A stretch of DNA of 64,000 nt from Acinetobacter sp. P8-3-8. GTDB lineage: Bacteria > Pseudomonadota > Gammaproteobacteria > Pseudomonadales > Moraxellaceae. Each line of letters opens with the position of its first letter. The first letter of the stretch is position 1. A program made the translations under genes and the position numbers. Positions 9,321 through 17,273 of the stretch are shown here, piece by piece. Under the pieces are notes generated by a model. The model was not told where the DNA came from. It saw nothing but the letters and a program-made list of their open reading frames with translations, and ran no database searches. Location of the stretch: assembly GCF_000214135.1 (NCBI RefSeq), contig NZ_AFIE01000004.1:1-64000 (forward strand). The letters are read 5' to 3'.

Positions 9321-9451
9321 TATCGTCTGGTCTTTTGATGAGATCAATTTAATTGAAAATCATAGAGAAATGATGAAGGTTACAATGCGTATTGTTCTTT
9401 TTCATCTTCAATAATCAATAAAATAGGAGGTGCTTATTCTCTGAATATAAA

Positions 9452-9477
9452 AAAAGCCCAATGGGTATTGAGCTTTT
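9452..9477 (-). terminator. Intrinsic terminator of the first RcnB-like gene
   Basis: Stem AAAAGC.CAAT/ATTG.GCTTTT with one mismatch and a GGGT loop; on the minus strand it runs into TTTTTTTAT. It lies 60 bp beyond the stop of the RcnB-like gene. Confidence 0.8.
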
Positions 9478-9536
9478 GATTTTATTGAATATAAATTGGC
9501 GGGGCAAAGTACATAAATGATTTAATCATTCTGCAA

Positions 9537-9911
9537 TTAACCAATCACGCGAATGATGCGATTATTACGTTCATTCACTAAAACATAGTCACCGTTTACT
9601 TTGTACCATTGTTGGTATTTGCCTGGTTTTGGCAATTGGCGGTAGTTCTTATAGTTGACATGATAACGTGATGAGTTGAATTGATTTGGTAAATATTGTC
9701 CAGAACGCCATTCACGACTTGGATTTACTCGGTTGTTATAGCGGTCATATTTGTCATAGCGATCATTGTTATTCCAGCGGTTATCATTTTTATGATCCCA
9801 ATGATTTTGCTGATAACGATCATGGTCGTTTTGATGATAATCATGAGCCATTGCTGAAGTTGCAACTAAAGCACCGAGTGATAATGTAATCGCAGTTAAT
9901 ACTTTTTTCAT
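9537..9911 (-). CDS. RcnB-family small periplasmic protein
   Basis: About 124 residues. The signal peptide MKKVLTAITLSLGALVATSAMA is followed by a His/Asn/Asp/Arg-rich low-complexity stretch and a compact C-terminal domain with the RcnB pattern: W.SGQYLP, V.Y.....LP.P..YQQWYKV.GDYVLV......I. RcnB proteins are periplasmic and linked to Ni/Co homeostasis; metal binding by the His-rich part is plausible but not shown. ATG 9911 is chosen because AGGTGA stands 5 nt before it and the signal peptide begins there. It is followed by its own terminator. Confidence 0.85.
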   Translation of the reverse strand: MKKVLTAITLSLGALVATSAMAHDYHQNDHDRYQQNHWDHKNDNRWNNNDRYDKYDRYNNRVNPSREWRSGQYLPNQFNSSRYHVNYKNYRQLPKPGKYQQWYKVNGDYVLVNERNNRIIRVIG

Positions 9912-10094
9912 TTGATTCACCTGAACTGAACTTTTGTCCTTTGATGAAATCAATTTACTCAATAATTTGAGATAAACGGTGAGGGGGATTTAGTTGAATT
10001 GTGAAATATATGAAGACTTGATGGAGGAATGTAACCGTATTTAAAAGCACAAAAGAAATTCATGATTCACAGCTTCAAATCACTCGATAATAAA

Positions 10095-10119
10095 AAAGCC
10101 CAAACTAAGTTTGAGCTTT
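10095..10119 (-). terminator. Intrinsic terminator of the second RcnB-like gene
   Basis: Stem AAAGC.CAAAC/GTTTG.GCTTT around a 3-nt loop, leading on the minus strand into TTTTTTATTAT. It sits 38 bp downstream of the stop. Confidence 0.8.
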
Positions 10120-10156
10120 ATATTCTTCATTTCGAATTCTAAATAATGGTGATGTT

Positions 10157-10564
10157 TTACATCCCACGAATACTGACAATATTATTACTGTCAGAATCCA
10201 CTAAAATATAGTCATTATTGATTTTGTACCATTGTTGGTTACGAGAAGGTTTTGGAAGATTACTGTCTTTATAATCGACTTTATAACTATTACCACGATA
10301 ATGCTGAGGCATCACATAACCTGTTTGCCAACGATGTTGCTGTAAACGTCGTACACCACGTTCTTCTCGTTCACGACGCTGTTCTTGAATATCGTCGTCG
10401 TCATCTTCACGGAATTGACGCCCACGGTCGCCACGATCATGTTTATTACCACGATCTTCACGATCAAATCCACGACCATTGTCAAAATGAGGCTTTGCAC
10501 TGCTGATCTGAGTTGTCATCAGTGTTGATAAAGAGATTGCGATGATCGCTAAAATCTTTTTCAT
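10157..10564 (-). CDS. RcnB-family small periplasmic protein, second copy
   Basis: 135 residues: signal peptide ending QISSAKP, then a strongly charged linker of Arg-Glu-Asp with a run of five Asp, then the same C-terminal RcnB module as its neighbour (WQTGYVMP, Y.VDY....LPKP...QQWYKI.NDYILVDS). The two genes are diverged tandem paralogues, each with its own terminator, so they are likely transcribed separately. The linker differs (acidic/basic here, His/Asn-rich in the other), suggesting different ligands. Confidence 0.85.
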   Translation of the reverse strand: MKKILAIIAISLSTLMTTQISSAKPHFDNGRGFDREDRGNKHDRGDRGRQFREDDDDDIQEQRREREERGVRRLQQHRWQTGYVMPQHYRGNSYKVDYKDSNLPKPSRNQQWYKINNDYILVDSDSNNIVSIRGM

Positions 10565-10854
10565 AAGAGCCCTCGCTTTTGGATGTGTAGATTTTTCACA
10601 CCACTACTGTACTGCTTAATTGCAGAGAAACTGTGAAGAAAGTTCAGTTTTTCATTTAAAAATACAGAGATAATAAGAACATATTTCTTTATTTGATAAA
10701 AGTACTATTCGAAACGCTTATATGATAAGACATTAAGCCGAATTAGAAAATTGTGAATGGGTTCAAAAAAATGTAAAGAATTATAAAAATAACGCAGAAC
10801 AATGCTCCAACTTAATCTCTTATTTTTAAGGATAGCGTAATTTTGAAGACAAGT

Positions 10855-11010
10855 TTAGTGCCATTGATGGGTCATGTGTTTTAAGTGATTGATTGCATTA
10901 ACAACATTTTCAGCCTGTTGGGCATCATCTAAAGCTTGAATCAGTTGAGTTGGAAGTTGTAATTGTTCAATGGAGCGAATCATTTCAATTTTATGTTTTT
11001 GATCTTTCAT
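10855..11010 (-). CDS. Small protein of unknown function (51 aa)
   Basis: I do not recognise this protein. It is 51 residues, soluble and mostly helical, with no cysteine, signal or membrane segment: an N-terminal KDQKHKIEMIRSIEQL helix, a P-TQL turn and a C-terminal helix ending HMTHQWH. The ATG at 11010 is supported by GAGGAA 7 nt upstream; an in-frame ATG at 11037 lacks such a site. It stands alone between the RcnB-like gene and the alcohol dehydrogenase. Confidence 0.6.
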   Translation of the reverse strand: MKDQKHKIEMIRSIEQLQLPTQLIQALDDAQQAENVVNAINHLKHMTHQWH

Positions 11011-11182
11011 GAATATTTCCTCAATATGCTGATTCATCTTGAGTTTGACTATAGGCTGAATTTATAAATTTGAAAAACTGAACAATATGGTTATTTTAAT
11101 TGATTTAAGCGATTATTAAGACATTGTTTGGAGAATTTTATTTTTATTCATCTATTTAAAAATGGATTTTGTTTTTTAGCTT

Positions 11183-11214
11183 TTGCTATTCACAACATAC
11201 GTTGTGAATAGCAA
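11183..11214. terminator. Perfect 14-bp hairpin after the dehydrogenase gene
   Basis: TTGCTATTCACAAC/GTTGTGAATAGCAA closes on a 4-nt ATAC loop, 15 bp beyond the stop codon of the Ahr-type gene. Neither strand has a following T-run, so it may act as an mRNA 3' stabiliser or a protein-binding palindrome and not a classic terminator. Confidence 0.5.
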
Positions 11215-11229
11215 TCTTGATCAATAGAA

Positions 11230-12252
11230 TTAAAAATCTGCTTTTAACACAATACGATAACGAGCTTTTCCTGAATGTAAGCGCTCTAAGGCATCATTAA
11301 TTTTAGACATGGGATAAAGCTCAATTTGTGGTGCAATATTTTTACGTGCTGCAAATTGTAGAAGCTGACGTAATGCAAATGGTGAACCTGTTGGAGAGCC
11401 TGTGACAGATTTTGCACCACTAATTAAATTCCCAGCAGGGATTGCCATAGGTTCTACAACCATTCCTAGCATGTGAATTGAACCATTTGGCGCAAGTGTA
11501 TTGAGGTAGAGTTTCCAGTCTAAAGTGACATTGACGGTACACAATAATAAATCGAATTTTCCACGTTGTGCTTTGAGTGCATTGGCATCACGGCTATTCA
11601 CGACATGATCAGCCCCCATCGCTTTGAGTTCATCAGTTTTATCAAGACTGGAGGTAAATGCAGTAATTTCACAACCCCATGCTTTGAGTAATTTGATTGC
11701 CATGTGACCTAAACCACCAATACCAATCACACCGACATGATGAACTGCTTGAATTTGATGCTTTAAAATTGGATCAAAAACCGTAATACCCCCACACAGT
11801 AATGGTCCAGCACTTTCAGGATCTAAATCCTCAGGAAGAGGAATAATCCATTGCCAACCTGCGCGAACTTTATTTGCAAAACCGCCTGCATGACCGACGA
11901 TAGTCGCTTGTTTTTCACCTGTACAAAGCACTTGCTGACCGCTGATGCACGGATCACAATATTGGCAACTTTCAGCAGTCCAACCAATCCCGACACGTTG
12001 TCCGACTTTAAGACCTTTGGCTTCTGAACCCAATTGGGTAATCGTACCAATAATTTCATGTCCACCAACGACAGGGAAAACAGCATTCCCCCATTCATTA
12101 TTGATCACTGAAACATCGGAGTGGCATAACCCGCAATATTCAACTTTGACTTCGACTTGATGCGCTTGTAATTCACCTGCATCAAATTGATAAGGAACAA
12201 GCGCTGCGCCTGCTTCTAAGGCAGCATAGGCTTGGATGGTATTTTCAGACAT
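11230..12252 (-). CDS. ahr: Zinc-dependent NADPH aldehyde reductase (Ahr/YjgB type)
   Basis: A 340-residue medium-chain alcohol dehydrogenase, collinear with E. coli Ahr, which reduces a broad range of aldehydes with NADPH. Catalytic zinc ligands Cys40 (YCGLCHSD) and His65 (GGHE) and the structural zinc cysteines 96, 99, 102 and 110 are present. The Rossmann loop is GIGGLGHMA, and [10 protein letters not shown] and [11 protein letters not shown] at the end match Ahr closely. It follows tag by 30 bp on the same strand and may share a transcript. Confidence 0.92.
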   Translation of the reverse strand: MSENTIQAYAALEAGAALVPYQFDAGELQAHQVEVKVEYCGLCHSDVSVINNEWGNAVFPVVGGHEIIGTITQLGSEAKGLKVGQRVGIGWTAESCQYCDPCISGQQVLCTGEKQATIVGHAGGFANKVRAGWQWIIPLPEDLDPESAGPLLCGGITVFDPILKHQIQAVHHVGVIGIGGLGHMAIKLLKAWGCEITAFTSSLDKTDELKAMGADHVVNSRDANALKAQRGKFDLLLCTVNVTLDWKLYLNTLAPNGSIHMLGMVVEPMAIPAGNLISGAKSVTGSPTGSPFALRQLLQFAARKNIAPQIELYPMSKINDALERLHSGKARYRIVLKADF

Positions 12253-12282
12253 TTTGAATCCTTTCTATCATCTAATGGGATA

Positions 12283-12837
12283 TTAACGAGCTAAGCAATC
12301 ATTTTCATGGTCATTGACCATGCCTATAGCTTGCATAAATGCATAAATCGTCGTTGGGCCAACAAATTTAAAACCATTTTTTTTCAATGTTTTTGAAAGC
12401 TTTAAACTAATATCGGTTTGTGCAGGTGCTTGCTTATAGTCAGGAACATCATTGCTTTGAACTTGTTGATCGACAAAATTCCATAACCAATCCACCATAT
12501 CAATGCCTTGAGCCTTCATATTTTGCCATGCGATGGCATTGTCACGAATGGCTGTTAATTTACCAATATGGCGAATTAAACCTGCATCTTTACACTTTTC
12601 AGCTAAGTCATCATTGGTGAGTTCAGCAATGGTTTGAATCGGATGATTAAAGAAATGTGTACGATAACATTCACGTTTTTTTAACACGGTAATCCAAGAT
12701 AATCCCGCTTGTTGCCCTTCTAAGCACAGCATTTCAAATAAATGCTTTTCATCACGATTGGGCTTTCCCCATTCGTGGTCATGGTATTCGATATAAATCG
12801 GATCATCTGAGCACCAACCACAACGTTGAATTGACAT
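12283..12837 (-). CDS. tag: DNA-3-methyladenine glycosylase I
   Basis: A 184-residue base-excision repair glycosylase that removes 3-methyladenine from alkylated DNA. The N-terminal zinc-binding start (MSIQRCGWCSDDPIYIEYHDHEWG) and the core motifs LCLEGQQAGLSW, RHIGKL.AI..NA and LKKNGFKFVGPTTIYAFMQAIGMVNDH are those of Tag. Length is normal. It lies between an unknown 81-residue protein and ahr in a leftward gene series. Confidence 0.95.
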   Translation of the reverse strand: MSIQRCGWCSDDPIYIEYHDHEWGKPNRDEKHLFEMLCLEGQQAGLSWITVLKKRECYRTHFFNHPIQTIAELTNDDLAEKCKDAGLIRHIGKLTAIRDNAIAWQNMKAQGIDMVDWLWNFVDQQVQSNDVPDYKQAPAQTDISLKLSKTLKKNGFKFVGPTTIYAFMQAIGMVNDHENDCLAR

Positions 12838-12874
12838 GAAAGATGCTCCTTTTTTATTTATATAAAATGATGGT

Positions 12875-13120
12875 TTAGATTTGAAAATTAGCCCATTGGT
12901 TTGTTTCAGTATCCCAATAGGACAATTCAGCTTGGTTTAAATCAGTAAATTTGATCCAAACATCTTTTCCAGTCTTATCGGCAAATCCAGTACTGATCAA
13001 GAGTGCATCTTCAGTAATTTCCATGATCCAACCTTGATGCGTTTGTCCGTTGAGCACAATTTTTTGTTGATTGCCTGATTCTGCAAACTTAACTAAACGC
13101 TCAATCAAAGCTTCTGACAT
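12875..13120 (-). CDS. Conserved-looking 81-aa protein of unknown function
   Basis: I do not recognise this protein. After a short N-terminal helix (ALIERLVKFAESG) it alternates short strands: QKIVLNGQTHQGWIMEITED, ALLISTGF, KDVWIKFTDLNQAELSYWD. The pattern resembles a small SH3/Sm-like barrel; this is inference from strand spacing only. No signal peptide or cysteine. It sits 37 bp upstream of tag and 45 bp after the M23 peptidase on the same strand. Confidence 0.7.
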   Translation of the reverse strand: MSEALIERLVKFAESGNQQKIVLNGQTHQGWIMEITEDALLISTGFADKTGKDVWIKFTDLNQAELSYWDTETNQWANFQI

Positions 13121-13165
13121 GAAATATTCCTAAAATCTGACTTAAAATGAATGAATGGACATCAA

Positions 13166-13702
13166 TTAACGTAAATATGGGTAAGGGTTGACCGCACCAC
13201 GACCTTTGCCGTTTAAGTATAGTCCATAGTGTAAGTGTGGGGCAGTATGGCGTGCATTTCCTGTATTGCCCACATAGCCGATCAGTTGCCCCTTTTTCAC
13301 ATAATCGCCTTCTTTGAGACCACGTTTATGGTCATTCAAATGTGCATAATAATGATAAGCGCCACTTGGTCCAATCAGCCAGATCACTTTACCACCCAAA
13401 TTGTTACTTTTTAAACTTGCAATCACACCTTCAGTGGTACTGTACACTTTTGTACCTCTTGAAGCCATGATGTCTATGCCTTCATGCGCACGCCCTTGGC
13501 TACGAGAAGCGCCCCATGTGTCGGTTAGATTTTTAGCTTTTATACCATCAACAGGGATAGGCAATTGGTTGGGTAAGGGCATGGCTTTAAGTCGCATAAT
13601 AGTTTTTTGCGGCAAAGGTGTTGATTTTTTTGGTGTTGTTGTACAGGCCGTTAAAATAAATATAAATAAGCAAATAAAGCTGTAATGGATGCTACGTGAC
13701 AC
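13166..13702 (-). CDS. M23-family peptidoglycan endopeptidase, lipoprotein
   Basis: About 178 residues. A short signal ends in lipobox LTAC (Cys20), then a Pro/Lys linker, then an M23/LytM domain with the zinc site motifs SRSQGRAHEGIDI and HTAPHLHYGLYL, so it should be an active metallopeptidase cutting peptide cross-links in the periplasm. The domain is of the NlpD/EnvC kind without a LysM repeat. GTG 13702 is preferred to GTG 13768 because AAGGA lies 6 nt before it and the lipoprotein signal begins there. Confidence 0.85.
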   Translation of the reverse strand: MSRSIHYSFICLFIFILTACTTTPKKSTPLPQKTIMRLKAMPLPNQLPIPVDGIKAKNLTDTWGASRSQGRAHEGIDIMASRGTKVYSTTEGVIASLKSNNLGGKVIWLIGPSGAYHYYAHLNDHKRGLKEGDYVKKGQLIGYVGNTGNARHTAPHLHYGLYLNGKGRGAVNPYPYLR

Positions 13703-13791
13703 GGGGAATCCTTGTTTTATAAATTTTTGCTCTTTGGTTTTGAAACAATAAGAAATGGGATGATTCACATTTCTTATTGAGTTTGACTATG

Positions 13792-14856
13792 TCATATCTC
13801 TACCGCAGAGATCAATTTTTTCATGGCCGTGGGAATGCCCATTTGTGTAGCTTTTTGTGGCGTTAACCATTCTCCACCGAGTTCAGCCTGTAAATATTCT
13901 TTTTGATCTGCATCGATTTGGAAAATCTGAGCATTCAATATCCAAGTGAAATGGGTAAAGCTATGGGATATTTGAACAGGATCAACGGTAGAAACCAGTT
14001 TGAGTCTTTGGCACAGTTGATTGAATTCAGTATCATCTTCTATGATCGGTAGACTCCACAAGCCACCCCATAATCCACTATTTGGTCGTTGTAACCATAA
14101 CCATTGACCATCTGCTCGCTGTTCATTTGGTTGTAATTCATTTGACTGTAGCAACAGGACTTTGGCTGTTTTTACTGGAACAGGTTTTTTCGGTTTTTTA
14201 TAGGGTAGCTCAGTTTCTAAACCTTGTTGATGTGCCTGACAATGTTGTTGCATTGGACAGTATAAGCAGAGCGGTTTTTTCGGCGTACAAATGGTTGCAC
14301 CCAAGTCCATAATGGCTTGAGTATAGTCATGATTTCGCTCAGTAGGGCAAAGACTTTCAGCCAGTTGCCACATTGCCCGTTCATGGATAGGTTTGGTCAG
14401 ATCGTCTTCTATGGCAAAAAATCGTGCTAAAACACGTTTTACATTGCCATCCATAATGACACCATATTGACGTAAGCCAAGTGACATCAATGCACCACCA
14501 GTCGATGGCCCAATTCCAGGAAGTTCAATCCATTCTGCTAAAGTTTCAGGGAAGTGACCTTGTTGACTGACAATGGTTGCTGCCTTATGTAAATTACGTG
14601 CGCGTGCGTAATAACCCAGTCCTGCCCAATAAGGTGCAACATCATCCCATGAAGCTGTGCCTAAATCATTTACTGTAGGAAAGCGTTGCATAAAACGATC
14701 AAAATATTGCAGTACGGTTTTGACCTGAGTTTGTTGCAACATAATTTCTGATACCCAAACTTTGTATGGATCATCTGCGACTTGCCAAGGTAGATCATGG
14801 CGTCCGTGTTGATCAAACCAAGTAAGGAGGGCATCTGAAAAGGAAAAATTCGACAT
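13792..14856 (-). CDS. mutY: A/G-specific adenine glycosylase MutY
   Basis: 354 residues. It removes adenine mispaired with 8-oxoguanine. The catalytic Glu37 lies in SEIMLQQTQV, the helix-hairpin-helix is LPGIGPSTGGALMSL, and the catalytic Asp136 is in VIMDGNVKRVLAR. The Fe-S cluster has Cys190-X6-Cys197-X2-Cys200-X5-Cys206. A C-terminal NUDIX-like domain (WLWLQRPNSGLWGGLWSLP) reads 8-oxoG. The start is set at ATG 14856 (MSNFSFSDALL); the open frame upstream has no family similarity. Confidence 0.94.
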   Translation of the reverse strand: MSNFSFSDALLTWFDQHGRHDLPWQVADDPYKVWVSEIMLQQTQVKTVLQYFDRFMQRFPTVNDLGTASWDDVAPYWAGLGYYARARNLHKAATIVSQQGHFPETLAEWIELPGIGPSTGGALMSLGLRQYGVIMDGNVKRVLARFFAIEDDLTKPIHERAMWQLAESLCPTERNHDYTQAIMDLGATICTPKKPLCLYCPMQQHCQAHQQGLETELPYKKPKKPVPVKTAKVLLLQSNELQPNEQRADGQWLWLQRPNSGLWGGLWSLPIIEDDTEFNQLCQRLKLVSTVDPVQISHSFTHFTWILNAQIFQIDADQKEYLQAELGGEWLTPQKATQMGIPTAMKKLISAVEI

Positions 14857-14999
14857 ATTGGTCAGGGAGAAAGCATGTGCAAGAGCTGAAAGACTAGTAT
14901 AGCGAAATGTGTTGTTGTTTGAGTTGTATTTTATCAACAATCCAAATCTGTTCGGAGATTTGATGCTATGGATGATTGGCTTTGACAAAGAGCACAATA

Positions 15000-15023
15000 A
15001 AAAAGACGCCGTAGCGTCTTTTT
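15000..15023. terminator. Bidirectional intrinsic terminator
   Basis: A perfect 10-bp stem AAAAAGACGC/GCGTCTTTTT with a CGTA loop, with T-runs on both strands. It ends the HIT gene, whose stop is 20 bp away, before the mutY promoter region. Confidence 0.9.
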
Positions 15024-15043
15024 AAACAACATGAAGCATCGAC

Positions 15044-15412
15044 TTAATCTTCGTTGATGATGCCCCAACGCTTATCAAGTTTGAGCGGTTGATTTTTATA
15101 GCGTGGGATAATGTGCATATGGAAATGTTCCGCATTTTCATCGCCAAACACATGGCCATCATTAAAAGCGATATGAAAACCTTCAGGTTGATGACGAATT
15201 TTCAACTCATTACGTGCCAGTTCAAGTAATGTTGCCAAACTTTTACGCTCCTTTTCAGTTAAACCAAAAAAGGAATCGGTATGGCGTAGAGGAATGATCA
15301 CTGTATGCCCTTTAGACAAAGGATTCGGTTCAGGCAAAATTGCACCGAATTCATTTTTATCAATGATGTCAAATTCATCAAATTCGCAATATGGGCATTT
15401 GTTATCAGTCAT
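15044..15412 (-). CDS. HIT-family (histidine triad) nucleotide hydrolase
   Basis: About 122 residues. The histidine triad HFHMHI (residues 96-101) is the active site of HIT hydrolases, which act on nucleotide phosphoramidates or dinucleoside polyphosphates. An N-terminal CPYC pair may bind zinc. The HTVIIPLRH segment and overall length fit the Hint/Fhit-like bacterial group. The ATG at 15412 has GAGGAA 7 nt upstream, better than the in-frame ATG at 15430. Confidence 0.9.
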   Translation of the reverse strand: MTDNKCPYCEFDEFDIIDKNEFGAILPEPNPLSKGHTVIIPLRHTDSFFGLTEKERKSLATLLELARNELKIRHQPEGFHIAFNDGHVFGDENAEHFHMHIIPRYKNQPLKLDKRWGIINED

Positions 15413-15466
15413 TTTAAATTCCTCTTTCAATATCGTTTAAATCAAGACATTCGCTATAGGGTTGAA

Positions 15467-16201
15467 TCAAGCAAGTGTGCGATCTAATAAGCTGTACATA
15501 GCATCTAAGCCTTTCTTCTCTGCTTCAGCGTTATAACCTAAATCTACATTGTTGGCTTTGGCACGTTCATCTGCAAGTGGGTTACTAAAGCCATGCTTAG
15601 CATCTTTTAACACAATCACTTCTGCTGTGACATGGGCGTTGTTCATTTCTTGTTTAAATGATTCAACATCTGCCAAAGACACCATGCTGTCAAGTTCGCC
15701 GTGAAGGACTAAAACTTCCGCTTTGAATGTATCTTGTTGAGCGACTTGTTGAGCAGATAAATTTGCATGGAAGGTCACAGCAGCTTTTAAGTCAGCGCCT
15801 GAACGTGCTAAATCCAAAATCACTTTCCCACCATAGCAAAAACCAATCGCTGCAAGACGAGTTGCATCGACTTCAGGCTGTGCAGCCAACGTTGCTAAGC
15901 CTGCATTGGCACGATCAACAATGGTATTTTCTTGAAATGTTTGCATCATCCATTCACTGGCTTGAGATGCTGTTGACGTTACTTTTTTATCACCATACAT
16001 ATCAATCGCTAAGGCAGCGAAGCCATGTTCGGCAAGTTCACGAGCACGTTGTTCAGTATATTCAGTACGACCCCACCATTCGGGAGCAACGATGATGCCT
16101 GCAACAGGTTCTACAGATTCAGGTGCGGCAAAATAACCAATGAGTGTTGAACCATCAGCAGCTGTATAGGTTATTTCACGAGTTTTGATTGCGGCAACCA
16201 T
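15467..16201 (-). CDS. Dienelactone hydrolase family protein
   Basis: An alpha/beta hydrolase of about 244 residues. The nucleophile is Cys122 in GFCYGGKV, as in dienelactone hydrolases; the acid and base are in VLHGELDSMVS and KDAKHGFSN. WWGRTEYTEQRARELAEHGF is typical of the YsgA/DLH group. No aromatic-degradation genes are nearby, so the true ester or lactone substrate is unknown. ATG 16201 is chosen, with AAGGA 8 nt upstream, against a longer frame starting 54 nt earlier. Confidence 0.88.
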   Translation of the reverse strand: MVAAIKTREITYTAADGSTLIGYFAAPESVEPVAGIIVAPEWWGRTEYTEQRARELAEHGFAALAIDMYGDKKVTSTASQASEWMMQTFQENTIVDRANAGLATLAAQPEVDATRLAAIGFCYGGKVILDLARSGADLKAAVTFHANLSAQQVAQQDTFKAEVLVLHGELDSMVSLADVESFKQEMNNAHVTAEVIVLKDAKHGFSNPLADERAKANNVDLGYNAEAEKKGLDAMYSLLDRTLA

Positions 16202-16323
16202 CTGTTCAATCCTTATATGAATGAGAATGAACTTGATTAAAGCATATATTGGCAAGATTCAAATGAATAATTTAGCAATATTGGAATTGAAATGTGAGAA
16301 TTTATGAATGCCCCAAAAAGCAA

Positions 16324-16347
16324 AAAGAAGGATTAAAATCCTTCTTT
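16324..16347 (-). terminator. Intrinsic terminator of the DUF1328 gene
   Basis: A perfect 10-bp stem AAAGAAGGAT/ATCCTTCTTT with a 4-nt loop; on the minus strand it continues into TTGCTTTTTG. It lies 40 bp beyond the stop of the small membrane protein. Confidence 0.8.
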
Positions 16348-16386
16348 AAGTATTCAATTTAAATATCATTTATAAGTTTAAGTCGA

Positions 16387-16545
16387 TTAGACTCTCCCTC
16401 TGGAAATAAATCCTACAATTGCCAAAATCACTGCAACAACCAAAAGGATAACAGCGAAGTCTTTAGACATACCTGCAACGCCACCGAAGCCAAACAAACT
16501 CGCAACCAGTGCAATCACTGCAAAGATAATCGCCCAACGAAACAT
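16387..16545 (-). CDS. DUF1328 (YtjA-like) small membrane protein, 52 aa
   Basis: A short gene read directly from the minus strand: [20 protein letters not shown], a [10 protein letters not shown] loop, then a second hydrophobic helix and ISRGRV. Two transmembrane segments with the FGFGGVAG connector are the DUF1328/YtjA signature, and 52 residues is the usual family length. The role is unknown; homologues are often stress-induced. GGAGATC stands 7 nt before the ATG, and its own terminator follows. Confidence 0.88.
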   Translation of the reverse strand: MFRWAIIFAVIALVASLFGFGGVAGMSKDFAVILLVVAVILAIVGFISRGRV

Positions 16546-16743
16546 GATTTGATCTCCATATTGTTTTTATCGGTTTTCAGTATATGCATGTTTTTTCATC
16601 AAACGTGTATTGTTATGTGGCCTAAATGTGAAGATATCAATGATATGTTGTTGATCTGTTATGTTTTTACGTTGGTGATGTCACAGTCTAGGTAATTAAA
16701 ACTGTTATAATCAGTCAAACTTTGATGAATTTTTTTAAATCGT

Positions 16744-17196
16744 ATGACTCCAAGCCTGCGTCCACAATTTTGGAAACATTATTCTCTCGCTGAAATGAAT
16801 CAAGCGGAATGGGAAGCATTGTGTGATGGCTGTGGTCTATGTTGTTTGATTAAATTGGAAGACGAAGAAACCAATGAAGTCGCATACACCAAAGTTGCAT
16901 GCAAATTATTAGATTGTAAAACAGCACGTTGTTCAGATTATCCAAATCGCTTACAGCATGTGCCTGATTGTATTCAACTGACGCCTGAAAAATTACAAAA
17001 TATCCATTGGTTACCATCAAGTTGTGCCTATCGTCGTTTAAATGAGGGTAAGCATTTACCTACGTGGCATTATCTCAATACGGGTTCGAGGAATAGTGTC
17101 ATTGAAGCTCGAAAATCCGCAGCAGGGCGTTGTATTTCTGAAGTAGATATCGATGAAGAAGAGATCGAAGATTATATTGTGCGTTGGGTTCGATAA
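16744..17196 (+). CDS. YcgN-family cysteine-cluster protein (UPF0260)
   Basis: 150 residues. The cysteine motif CDGCGLCC (residues 28-35), later CKLLDCKTARCSDYPNR and the CAYRRL segment define the YcgN/UPF0260 family, whose cysteines are thought to bind an Fe-S or zinc centre. Biochemical function is unknown. LPTWHYLNTGSRNSV also matches the family, and the length is standard. It is followed by a Fur box serving the next gene. Confidence 0.9.
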   Translation: MTPSLRPQFWKHYSLAEMNQAEWEALCDGCGLCCLIKLEDEETNEVAYTKVACKLLDCKTARCSDYPNRLQHVPDCIQLTPEKLQNIHWLPSSCAYRRLNEGKHLPTWHYLNTGSRNSVIEARKSAAGRCISEVDIDEEEIEDYIVRWVR

Positions 17197-17211
17197 TTTT
17201 GATTAAAATGA

Positions 17212-17230
17212 ATTGATAATCATTATCAAT
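17212..17230 (+). promoter_or_regulatory. Fur box
   Basis: ATTGATAATCATTATCAAT is a perfect 19-bp palindrome carrying the GATAAT-C-ATTATC core of the classical Fur site. It ends 43 bp before the ATG of the secreted esterase, where a promoter is expected, so that gene is predicted to be repressed by Fe-Fur and induced by iron starvation. Confidence 0.9.
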
Positions 17231-17273
17231 AAAGAATAAGATAAGTCTAATTATTGATTCGATTATATTGAAA

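Noticed and set aside
9161-9352. Plus-strand frame of 63 codons opposite the argA leader.
   Set aside because: No Shine-Dalgarno, no recognisable protein, and it runs through the terminator stem of the opposite strand.
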